From Spongiicolonus versatilis (GTDB taxonomy: Bacteria > Pseudomonadota > Gammaproteobacteria > Arenicellales > Spongiicolonaceae): 5,265 nt of DNA. A model generated the notes under the pieces. The model saw only the letters and a program-made list of their open reading frames with translations, ran no database searches and was not told the DNA's origin. The position numbers were made by a program, and so were the translations under genes. Every line of letters starts with the position of its first letter. The first letter of the stretch is position 1. Positions 1-5,265 of this stretch are shown here, in pieces. Location of the stretch: the NCBI GenBank assembly GCA_028286165.1, contig JAPYMU010000137.1, positions 1 through 5,265 of the forward strand, read 5' to 3'.

Positions 1-714
1 GCGCTTGCCGAGTTGGACGCCGCCTTCACCGCCGCCGCCGACCCGGCGCCGTCCCTCACCGTCAGCACCCTGCCGTCGGTGGCCTCGGCCTGGCTGGTGC
101 CGCGCCTGTTTCGTTTTCGCCAGCGCTGCCCCGGCACCGCCGTGCGGCTGGAAACCGGCGCCCACCTGAGCAACCTGCAGCGCGACGGCGTGGACCTTGC
201 ATTGCGCTACGGCTTTGGCGCGTATCCCGGTTTGCGCAGTGAAAAACTGCTGGACGAATTGTGCACGCCGGTGGGGCATCCGGATTATTTTCGCAAGCGC
301 CCGCTGCGCGACATCGCCGGCATCGCCGGCCATCCGCTGATTGACGACGAAAGCGTGTTTGACGGCGTTCCCTACAACGACTGGAAAGGCTGGCTTGCGC
401 GCAGCGGTGTTGATGCGGCGCGCGCCAACATCGTGATGACGTTCACCGACTCCGGCATGGTTCTGAAGCAAACTTTGGCCGGGCAGGGCCTCGCCCTCGG
501 CCGCAGTTTAATTGTGATGGATGATTTGGTGCACAAAAGTCTGCGCGCCCCGCTGGCGGTGGCGACGCCCACCGGCACCGGCTACTACCTGGTGGGCGCC
601 GCCGACCGGCCGCAGAAACCGGAAGCGCGCGAATTCAGCGACTGGATTCGGGAAGAGTTTCAACATCACCGCAAACTCATGCGCCAGCATTTTCCGCCGG
701 CAAAAAATGCCTGA
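1..714 (+). CDS. LysR-family transcriptional regulator, GcvA-like, C-terminal part (5' end outside window)
   Basis: The frame is open from base 1 to the TGA at 712-714 and gives 237 residues. This is the effector-binding part of a LysR-type DNA-binding regulator. It begins near the linker helix, and the stretch LTVSTLPSVASAWLVPRL (residues 19-36) is the usual entry into the first effector subdomain. RDGVDLALRYG (61-71), followed by YPGLRSEKLL (75-84), is characteristic of the GcvA-like branch, as is the later GMVLKQTLAGQGLALG segment. About 70-80 N-terminal residues, including the helix-turn-helix, lie off the left edge, so DNA binding cannot be inspected. No genuine start is visible; the TTG at 13 is internal by homology. 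The stop overlaps the ygfB start by 8 bases, suggesting co-translation. GcvA itself controls glycine cleavage in E. coli, but the branch contains many regulators of different genes, so target and ligand are unknown. The family call is secure; the specific role is not. Confidence 0.93.
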   Translation, partial: ALAELDAAFTAAADPAPSLTVSTLPSVASAWLVPRLFRFRQRCPGTAVRLETGAHLSNLQRDGVDLALRYGFGAYPGLRSEKLLDELCTPVGHPDYFRKRPLRDIAGIAGHPLIDDESVFDGVPYNDWKGWLARSGVDAARANIVMTFTDSGMVLKQTLAGQGLALGRSLIVMDDLVHKSLRAPLAVATPTGTGYYLVGAADRPQKPEAREFSDWIREEFQHHRKLMRQHFPPAKNA

Positions 715-1279
715 CCGTCCACCCGACTTGGCCCAACTTGCGCGCCGCCTGGCCGAGGGTGAGGCCCAGGTCGGCGCCGCCGAAGCCCACGGCATTCTCA
801 GCGGCCTGGTGTGCGCCGATGCCGTGCCGCAGTCGCTGGACGCGCTGCTGGAACTTCTCGCCGAGCCGCAGCGCATGAGCGACCGCAACAAAAAATCCCT
901 CGGCGAAACCCTGCTTGCGCTGCTGCAGGACATTCACCGCGGACTCGGCGAGGGTTTCACCGAGGAGGGATTTCATTTCGCCCCGCTGCTGGCGGACGAT
1001 GATGCGCCAATCGCCGGGCGCGCCGCCGCCCTTGGCGCGTGGTGCCGGGGTTTTGTGCTGGGCCTGTCGCGCGGCGGGCTGGACCAGCCGGGCAAACTCA
1101 GCGGCGACGGCGCCGAGGCGCTGCGTGATATCATGGCCATTTGCGGCGTGCGCGAAGAGCCCGCGTCCGGCGATTCCGGCGACCAGACCGAAACCGACCT
1201 GGCCTACGAAGAACTCCGCGAGCATGTCAAAATCGGCGTGCAACTGATTTTTGACCAGGCCCGCCGGCCGCAAACCTGA
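707..1279 (+). CDS. ygfB: YgfB, UPF0149 family protein
   Basis: This is a 190-residue cytoplasmic, probably all-helical protein of the UPF0149/YgfB family; E. coli YgfB has 192 residues. Family marks are AEAHGILSGLVC (residues 25-36), the acidic FAPLLADDDAPIAGRAAALG segment (91-110), AWCRGFVLGL (111-120), an acidic run in 157-170 and the C-terminal helix LREHVKIGVQLIF (170-182). The ATG at 707 is chosen because it gives the family length and places the HG motif correctly. It overlaps the LysR stop by 8 bases and has no recognisable Shine-Dalgarno, so translation probably depends on reinitiation after the regulator gene. The stop is 2 bases before pepP. The ygfB-pepP-ubiH order is conserved in gammaproteobacteria. 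The molecular function of the family is poorly defined. In Pseudomonas aeruginosa, YgfB has been linked to beta-lactam resistance through lowered expression of an AmpDh3 amidase, but whether that applies here is unknown. Confidence 0.93.
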   Translation: MPDRPPDLAQLARRLAEGEAQVGAAEAHGILSGLVCADAVPQSLDALLELLAEPQRMSDRNKKSLGETLLALLQDIHRGLGEGFTEEGFHFAPLLADDDAPIAGRAAALGAWCRGFVLGLSRGGLDQPGKLSGDGAEALRDIMAICGVREEPASGDSGDQTETDLAYEELREHVKIGVQLIFDQARRPQT

Positions 1280-1281
1280 GC

Positions 1282-2577
1282 ATGGAACAGTCCGCCCTCC
1301 GCAAACGCCGCCGCGCCCTGATGAAAAAAATCGGCGATGGCATCGCCATCGTCGCCACCGCGCCCGAGCAGACGCGCAACAACGACGTGCTTTTTCCGTT
1401 CCGCCCGGACAGCGATTTTTACTACCTCACCGGCTTTGCCGAGCCGGCCGCCGCCGCGGTTTTTGCGCCGGGGCGCGCCGAGGGCGAGTTCCTGCTGTTC
1501 TGCCGCGCCTCCGATGCCGAGGCCGAAACCTGGAACGGCCGCCGCGCCGGGCTTGGCGGCGCGCGCGAAACCTACGCCGCCGACCAGGCCTTCGCCATCG
1601 GCGACCTGGAAAAGACGCTGCCGTCGCTGCTGGAAAACCGCGCTAAAATTTTCTACAACATCGGCCGCCACCCCGGCCTGGATGCCCTCATCGCCGCCAC
1701 CGTCGCCGAACTCCGCGCCCGCGCCCGCGCCGGGGTCAAGGCGCCGGCCGACTTGTCGGACATCGGCGCCATCCTCCACGAGATGCGCCTCATCAAAAGC
1801 GCCGATGAGTTGCGTACCATGAAACGCGCCGCCGCCGTCACCGTCGCGGCGCACACCGAAGCGATGCGCAGTTGCGCGCCGGGCATGATGGAGTACCAGG
1901 TGCAGGCCGAGGTGGAGCGCGCGTTCCGCCAACACGGCGCCGCCCCCGCCTACCCCAGCATCGTCGCCGGCGGCGCCAACGCCTGCATTCTGCACTACAC
2001 CGAAAACAACTGCGGGCTGCGCGGCGGCGATTTGCTGCTGGTGGACGCCGGCGCCGAGGTGGACTGCTACGCCGCCGACATCACCCGCACCATTCCGGTG
2101 AACGGAACCTTCACCCCCGCGCAAAAGGATGTCATGGACATCGTCATTTCCGCCCGCGACGCCGCCATCAGCGAGGTGCGCCCCGGCGCCAGCGTCAACC
2201 GCTACCACGAAACCGCGGTGCGGGTGCTCGCCCGTGGACTCTTGGATCTGAAACTGCTGCGCGGCAGCGTGGACCGCGTGGTGGACAGCGGCGCCTACAA
2301 AAAATTCTACATGCACCGCACCGGCCACTGGCTGGGCATGGATGTGCACGATGTGGGCGACTACAAAGTCAACGGCGCATGGCGCGCGCTCAGGCCCGGC
2401 ATGGTGCTGACCGTGGAGCCGGGTTTGTACCTCGCCGGTGACGACGTGCCGGCCGGCCTGCGCGGCACCGGGGTGCGCGTGGAGGACGACGTGCTGGTGA
2501 CCAAAAGCGGCAGCCAGGTGCTCACCGCCGCCGCCCCGTCCACGCCGGCCGCGGTGGAGGAGGTGATGGCGCGGTGA
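1282..2577 (+). CDS. pepP: Xaa-Pro aminopeptidase (aminopeptidase P), M24B family
   Basis: This cytoplasmic dimetal (Mn) peptidase removes the N-terminal residue from peptides with proline in second position. The product is 431 residues, close to E. coli PepP (about 440). The N-terminal creatinase-like domain covers about residues 1-165, with the family hallmark FPFRPDSDFYYLTGF at 38-52. The catalytic pita-bread domain covers about 170-415. All five expected metal ligands are present: D255 (LLLVDAG), D266 (ADITRT), H349 (TGHW), E379 (TVEPG) and E401 (VRVEDD). The catalytic-site histidines H238 (ILHYTEN), H345 and H356 (DVHD) are also kept, so the enzyme should be active. The ATG at 1282 lies 2 bases after the ygfB stop and lacks a clear Shine-Dalgarno, which fits coupling to ygfB. 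The 3' end overlaps the ubiH GTG start by 4 bases and also encodes the strong ribosome-binding site of ubiH. Confidence 0.97.
   Translation: MEQSALRKRRRALMKKIGDGIAIVATAPEQTRNNDVLFPFRPDSDFYYLTGFAEPAAAAVFAPGRAEGEFLLFCRASDAEAETWNGRRAGLGGARETYAADQAFAIGDLEKTLPSLLENRAKIFYNIGRHPGLDALIAATVAELRARARAGVKAPADLSDIGAILHEMRLIKSADELRTMKRAAAVTVAAHTEAMRSCAPGMMEYQVQAEVERAFRQHGAAPAYPSIVAGGANACILHYTENNCGLRGGDLLLVDAGAEVDCYAADITRTIPVNGTFTPAQKDVMDIVISARDAAISEVRPGASVNRYHETAVRVLARGLLDLKLLRGSVDRVVDSGAYKKFYMHRTGHWLGMDVHDVGDYKVNGAWRALRPGMVLTVEPGLYLAGDDVPAGLRGTGVRVEDDVLVTKSGSQVLTAAAPSTPAAVEEVMAR
2558..2567 (+). promoter_or_regulatory. Strong Shine-Dalgarno for ubiH, inside the pepP 3' end
   Basis: AGGAGGTGAT matches ten consecutive bases of the complement of the usual 16S rRNA 3' tail. 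The AGGAGG core ends at 2563, leaving 10 bases before the GTG at 2574 and 16 before the alternative ATG at 2580. Spacing therefore favours the GTG as the ubiH start. The same bases encode Glu-Glu-Val-Met near the PepP C-terminus. Confidence 0.8.
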
Positions 2578-3800
2578 ACATGAACGGCCGCTGCGACGTC
2601 GCCATCATCGGCGGCGGCATGACCGGCGCCGCCCTGGCCGCCGCGCTGGCCGGCGGGCCGCTGCGGGTGGCGGTGGTGGAGGCGGAGGCCTTTGATGCGC
2701 CGGGGCAGGTGAGTTTCGACCGCCGCACCGTGGCGCTCACCTACAGTTCGCGTTGGATTTTTTCGGCCATGGGCGCGTGGCCGGGCATTGCAAAAACCGC
2801 CTGCCCGATCCACCGCATTGAAGTCTCACAGCGCGGCTGGCCCGGCGCCGCCCATCTGCACTGCCGCGACGCCGGCAAGGACGCCCTCGGTTATGTCGCC
2901 GCCCACCGCGCGGTCGGCGAGGCGCTGCGCCAAATCATCACCGCCGCCGGCAACATCACCGTGCTGTGCCCGGCGCGCGCGCAATCGCTCAGCGTCGCCG
3001 CGGACACGGTGACGGTCAGCGGTGACGGCGCGCTGCAAACCCTCACCGCCTCCCTCGCCGTTATTGCCGATGGCGGCCGCTCCAGTTTGCTCGACGATGC
3101 CGGCCTGCGGCGCACGGTGAAACACTACCGCGAGTCGGCGCTGGTCACCATGGTCGCAACCGACCGCGGCCACCGCAACTGCGCGCATGAGAGGTTCACC
3201 GCCGACGGTCCGCTGGCGCTGCTGCCGGTGGACGAGGCGCAATTTGCCGTGGCGTGGACTCTGCCGCACGCCCGCGCCGAGCAGCATGCCGCATTGGACG
3301 ACGCCGGCTTCACCAGAGCGCTGCAGGAAACTTTCGGCCACCGCGCCGGGCGGTTTCACTCGCCCAGGCCGCGCCATGTTTACCCGCTGACTCTCGCCAC
3401 CTGCGCGCCGCCGGCCCGCGCCCGCATCGCCCTCGCCGGCAACGCCGCCCACACCGTGCACCCGGTCGCCGGCCAGGGTTTCAACCTCGCCCTGCGCGAT
3501 GTCGCCGACTTGTGCAGTGTCCTCACCCGGGCGCATGCCGCCGGCGGGGACATCGGCGGCGCCCGCACCATGGCGCGCTACGCCGCCGCCAGACGCCGCG
3601 ACACCTTCGCCGTCACCACTTTCACTGACGGCCTGGTCACCGCTTTCACCAACCCGGCCCCCCCGGCCGCCGCCGCCCGCGCCCTTGTCCTTGGCGCCCT
3701 GAATCTGCTGCCCCCGGCCCGCCGCGCCCTGCTCAGAAAAACCATGGGCCTCGGCCCCGGCCAGTTGTGGCTGCGCGAATTCGCGGGCGGGCGGGTGTGA
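2574..3800 (+). CDS. ubiH: Ubiquinone biosynthesis FAD-dependent hydroxylase UbiH (2-octaprenyl-6-methoxyphenol hydroxylase)
   Basis: This is a flavin monooxygenase of the aerobic ubiquinone pathway, acting on the prenylated phenol ring. The 408-residue product has the three expected FAD motifs. They are an N-terminal Rossmann GGGMTG (13-18), the central AVIADGGRSSL (162-172, DG motif) and the C-terminal GNAAHTVHPVAGQGFNL (289-305) followed by RD. FDRRTVAL (48-55) and ERFTADGPLALLP (206-218) also match UbiH. GN rather than GD at 289 and QGFNL rather than QGVNL argue for UbiH over the related UbiI and UbiF. Position after ygfB-pepP agrees. The GTG at 2574 is preferred as the start for its spacing from a near-perfect Shine-Dalgarno; the in-frame ATG at 2580 would shorten the protein by two residues. 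The gene overlaps pepP by 4 bases (GTGA). The paralogue ubiI, often next in this operon, is not present; rpsU follows on the opposite strand. Substrate position on the ring cannot be proven from sequence. Confidence 0.94.
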   Translation: MNMNGRCDVAIIGGGMTGAALAAALAGGPLRVAVVEAEAFDAPGQVSFDRRTVALTYSSRWIFSAMGAWPGIAKTACPIHRIEVSQRGWPGAAHLHCRDAGKDALGYVAAHRAVGEALRQIITAAGNITVLCPARAQSLSVAADTVTVSGDGALQTLTASLAVIADGGRSSLLDDAGLRRTVKHYRESALVTMVATDRGHRNCAHERFTADGPLALLPVDEAQFAVAWTLPHARAEQHAALDDAGFTRALQETFGHRAGRFHSPRPRHVYPLTLATCAPPARARIALAGNAAHTVHPVAGQGFNLALRDVADLCSVLTRAHAAGGDIGGARTMARYAAARRRDTFAVTTFTDGLVTAFTNPAPPAAAARALVLGALNLLPPARRALLRKTMGLGPGQLWLREFAGGRV

Positions 3801-3845
3801 TTGGCCCGCGCCGATTTCGCCGGCGGTTTGAAGCGGCGGTGGGGG

Positions 3846-4061
3846 TCAGTAAAGCCGTGTCCGCCTTGCCTGCTGGCGGGAGACGCGCTTGAGTTCGCGC
3901 TTGACGGCGGCGGCGGCGGCGCGTTTTCTGGCGGTGGTGGGTTTTTCGTAGTACTCGCGGCGGCGGGCTTCGGTGAATACGCCGGCTTTCTCGCACGAGC
4001 GGCGGAAGCGGCGCAGAATGACGTCAAAGGGGTCGTCCTGGCGGACGCGGATGCTTGGCAT
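3846..4061 (-). CDS. rpsU: 30S ribosomal protein S21
   Basis: S21 is a small, very basic protein of the 30S platform that in E. coli helps translation initiation near the 16S 3' end. The product has 71 residues, exactly the E. coli length. It begins MPSIRVR and contains DPFDVILRRFRRSCEKAG (10-27), RRREYYEKPTT (33-43) and the C-terminal ARRTRLY (65-71), all typical of S21. The frame stays open far upstream on this strand, but homology and the GAGGAA site fix the ATG at 4059-4061. The gene is divergent from tsaD, as in many gammaproteobacteria. In E. coli it leads the rpsU-dnaG-rpoD macromolecular synthesis operon. Here no dnaG follows: 45 bases after the stop it meets the ubiH stop from the opposite strand, so rpsU looks monocistronic. 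A short alanine-rich run (48-52) is the only slightly unusual stretch. Confidence 0.97.
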   Translation of the reverse strand: MPSIRVRQDDPFDVILRRFRRSCEKAGVFTEARRREYYEKPTTARKRAAAAAVKRELKRVSRQQARRTRLY

Positions 4062-4068
4062 TATGATG

Positions 4069-4074
4069 TTCCTC
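4069..4074 (-). promoter_or_regulatory. Ribosome-binding site of rpsU
   Basis: On the minus strand, GAGGAA lies 7 bases before the rpsU ATG at 4061. This supports that start over any earlier codon in the long open frame. Confidence 0.7.
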
Positions 4075-4099
4075 GGCTTGTGGTTGTTGCGGGCGCGCG

Positions 4100-4128
4100 A
4101 GTGTAGCACCGCCGGCGCGGCGGCGCAA
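4100..4128 (-). promoter_or_regulatory. Predicted sigma-70-type promoter of rpsU with extended -10
   Basis: On the minus strand a -10 hexamer TACACT (4100-4105) is preceded by TGC, giving an extended -10 (TGn). A weak -35, TTGCGC (4123-4128), lies exactly 17 bases upstream. Transcription would begin near 4093, leaving a leader of about 30 bases that includes the GAGGAA site. The -10 matches consensus at four of six bases and the -35 at three of six. The case therefore rests on the extended TG, ideal spacing and position before a highly expressed gene in a 78-base divergent spacer. Confidence 0.55.
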
Positions 4129-4133
4129 GCGCC
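4122..4133. repeat. Short inverted repeat in the rpsU-tsaD spacer
   Basis: GGCGC and GCGCC flank a central AA, making a 12-base near-palindrome 6 bases before the tsaD ATG. It covers the predicted -35 of the rpsU promoter. As DNA it could be a protein-binding site; as tsaD mRNA it could fold into a very short hairpin just before the start codon. In sequence this GC-rich, a match of this size may be chance. Confidence 0.3.
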
Positions 4134-4139
4134 CTGCTC

Positions 4140-5150
4140 ATGCGCGTCCTCGGCATTGAAACTTCCTGTGATGACACCGGCGTCGCCGTGTTTGACGGCG
4201 GCCGCGGGCTGCGCGCGCACATGCTGGCGTCGCAACTGCACACCCACCGGCCATTCGGCGGCGTGGTGCCGGAACTGGCGGCGCGCGACCATGTCCGCGT
4301 CCTGCCCGGCTTGATTGAGGAAACGCTGGACCGTGCCGGCGTCACGGTCGGCGAACTGGACGGCGTCGGCTACACCGCCGGCCCCGGCCTGGCCGGCGCG
4401 CTGCTGGTGGGCGCCGCCGCCGGGCGCGCCCTGGCCATGGCGCGCGGCATTGCGGCGGTCGGGGTGCACCACATGGAGGGCCACCTGCTGTCGCCGATGC
4501 TGGAAGAGGAGGCGCCGGATTTTCCGTTTGCCGCGCTGCTGGTTTCGGGCGGGCATACGTTGCTGGTGGATGTGGCGGCGGCCGGCGTCTACCGGATTCT
4601 CGGGCGCACGTTGGATGACGCGGTGGGCGAGGCTTTTGACAAGACCGCGCGCCTGCTGGGGCTGGGCTACCCCGGCGGCCCGGCGGTTGCGCGGGCGGCG
4701 GAGGGCGGCGCGCGCGGGCGGTTTGTTTTTCCGCGGCCTATGGTGAACCGGCCGGGGCTGGATTTCAGTTACAGCGGACTCAAAACCGCCGCGCGGCTGG
4801 CGGTGGAAAAAAACGGCACCGACGCGCAGACCGTCGCCGACATTGCGCTGGCGTTTCAGGATGCGGCGGTGGAATCCCTGGCCGAAAAATGCCGCCGCGC
4901 CATGGAGCAGACCGGCCGCGCGCGGCTGGTGGTGGCCGGTGGCGTCGGCGCCAACCGCGCATTGCGCCGGCGGCTGCGGGAAATGGGTGATGGCGGGGGC
5001 GGCCGGTGGACGGTGTTTTACCCGCGCCCGGAGTTTTGCACCGACAACGGCGCGATGATTGCACTTGCGGCGTGGCGGCGGCTGCGCGAGGGGCAAAACG
5101 ACCCGCTGGATTTTGACGTGCGGCCGCGCTGGCCGCTGGACAGTTTGTGA
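4140..5150 (+). CDS. tsaD: tRNA N6-adenosine threonylcarbamoyltransferase TsaD (Kae1/Gcp family)
   Basis: TsaD transfers the threonylcarbamoyl group to A37 of tRNAs that read ANN codons (t6A), working with TsaB and TsaE in the cytoplasm; it is essential in E. coli. The 336-residue product is essentially the same length as the E. coli protein (337). It shows the ASKHA fold marks LGIETSCDDTGVAVFD (4-19), GGVVPELAARDHV (40-52) and TAGPGLAGALLVG (79-91). The metal-binding HHMEGH has H111 and H115; SGGHT is at 136-140, GEAFDKTARLLGLGYPGG at 163-180 and CTDNGAMI, with metal ligand D302, at 300-307. Residue 12 is Asp where E. coli has Glu, a conservative change. A glycine run (285-288) sits in a variable loop. 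The ATG at 4140 puts the ETSCD motif at the usual distance from the N-terminus. No Shine-Dalgarno is visible before it. rpsU is divergent upstream and plsY convergent downstream. Confidence 0.97.
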   Translation: MRVLGIETSCDDTGVAVFDGGRGLRAHMLASQLHTHRPFGGVVPELAARDHVRVLPGLIEETLDRAGVTVGELDGVGYTAGPGLAGALLVGAAAGRALAMARGIAAVGVHHMEGHLLSPMLEEEAPDFPFAALLVSGGHTLLVDVAAAGVYRILGRTLDDAVGEAFDKTARLLGLGYPGGPAVARAAEGGARGRFVFPRPMVNRPGLDFSYSGLKTAARLAVEKNGTDAQTVADIALAFQDAAVESLAEKCRRAMEQTGRARLVVAGGVGANRALRRRLREMGDGGGGRWTVFYPRPEFCTDNGAMIALAAWRRLREGQNDPLDFDVRPRWPLDSL

Positions 5151-5151
5151 C

Positions 5152-5265
5152 TCAGGGCGGGCTGCGCTTGGTCCACCGCACTTTGCTTTCGCTGCCGCCG
5201 GCCAGGCGCGCGATGTTGGCGCGGTGGCGCCAGAATAAAAACCCGGCCAGCAGCGCGCACAGCGC
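5152..5265 (-). CDS. plsY: Acyl-phosphate glycerol-3-phosphate acyltransferase PlsY, C-terminal tail (rest outside window)
   Basis: Reading the minus strand from the right edge gives 37 residues and a TGA (5152-5154). The segment begins with a hydrophobic stretch, ALCALLAGFLFW, which would be the end of the last membrane helix. It continues RHRANIARLAGGSESKV, matching the C-terminal RHxxNIxRLxxGxE signature of PlsY. PlsY is an integral inner-membrane enzyme of about 200 residues that acylates glycerol-3-phosphate from acyl-phosphate in the first step of phospholipid synthesis, so over 80% of it lies off the right edge. The stop is one base from the tsaD stop on the opposite strand. plsY next to tsaD is a known gammaproteobacterial arrangement, which supports the call despite the short length. 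The final residues, WTKRSPP, are a variable tail. Confidence 0.82.
   Translation of the reverse strand, partial: ALCALLAGFLFWRHRANIARLAGGSESKVRWTKRSPP

Noticed and set aside
1204..2349. A 381-codon minus-strand open frame opposite pepP.
   Set aside because: Its translation is Gly/Ala/Val/His-biased with no recognisable domain, and pepP on the other strand keeps every catalytic residue. It is a GC-codon shadow.
3809..3825. A CGCCG / CGGCG stem with a 7-base loop in the ubiH-rpsU gap, considered as a terminator.
   Set aside because: The stem is only five pairs, no T-run follows it on either strand, and such short GC inverted repeats are expected by chance here. The 45-base gap shows no convincing terminator.
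3905..3925. GCG/GGC triplet run within rpsU, considered as a microsatellite.
   Set aside because: It encodes the short alanine-rich stretch of S21 and is too short and imperfect to suggest repeat instability.
4062..4067. TATGAT on the plus strand, considered as the -10 of a tsaD promoter.
   Set aside because: The hexamer is good (five of six), but the sequence 17 bases upstream (TGGCGG) is a poor -35. The only nearby TTGGCA (4055-4060) is at an impossible spacing. It may simply be part of the rpsU start region.
4983..5010. Glycine run in TsaD (residues 285-288), considered as a frameshift or insertion scar.
   Set aside because: The reading frame and conserved motifs on both sides are intact, total length equals the family norm, and this loop is variable in the family.
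3846..5096. Very long open minus-strand frame that includes rpsU and runs antisense through most of tsaD.
   Set aside because: Only the last 71 codons (rpsU) resemble a protein. The rest is low-complexity Arg/Ala/Pro/His-rich sequence opposite an excellent tsaD gene, as expected in GC-rich DNA.
1..5265. Search for mobile elements, CRISPR repeats, tRNA or rRNA genes, toxin-antitoxin or defence genes.
   Set aside because: Every stretch longer than 100 bases is covered by a recognised core gene, and no transposase, direct repeat array, cloverleaf or unexplained coding block was seen.

Overview
This is a 5.3-kb stretch of GC-rich bacterial chromosome, almost fully coding and made of core housekeeping genes. 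Gene content and order point to a gammaproteobacterium. The ygfB-pepP-ubiH run and the rpsU / tsaD / plsY neighbourhood are both typical of that class, and the individual proteins resemble their E. coli counterparts. Third codon positions are visibly rich in G and C throughout. No block stands out in composition as recently acquired. I cannot name a genus.

Layout. Positions 1-3800 hold four genes on the + strand, packed head to tail with overlaps or a 2-base gap. They are the C-terminal three quarters of a GcvA-like LysR regulator (cut by the left edge), ygfB (UPF0149), pepP (Xaa-Pro aminopeptidase) and ubiH (a flavin hydroxylase of ubiquinone synthesis). Spacing suggests one transcription unit with translational coupling. 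Then rpsU (ribosomal protein S21) lies on the - strand at 3846-4061, converging on ubiH across a 45-base gap. A 78-base divergent spacer (4062-4139) carries a plausible rpsU promoter and separates rpsU from tsaD (tRNA t6A synthesis, + strand, 4140-5150). The last 114 bases encode the C-terminal tail of PlsY (acyl-phosphate glycerol-3-phosphate acyltransferase) on the - strand, ending one base from the tsaD stop.

Functionally, the left block joins a regulator, peptide turnover and respiratory quinone synthesis. The right block holds translation fidelity and initiation genes (tsaD, rpsU) and phospholipid synthesis (plsY). The points worth attention concern arrangement. A LysR gene overlaps ygfB. 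ubiI does not follow ubiH. rpsU is not followed by dnaG-rpoD but runs into ubiH, as though two conserved neighbourhoods were joined at about position 3800-3845. I found no mobile element, CRISPR array, tRNA, rRNA or novel defence or biosynthetic system, and I regard the window as ordinary core genome.
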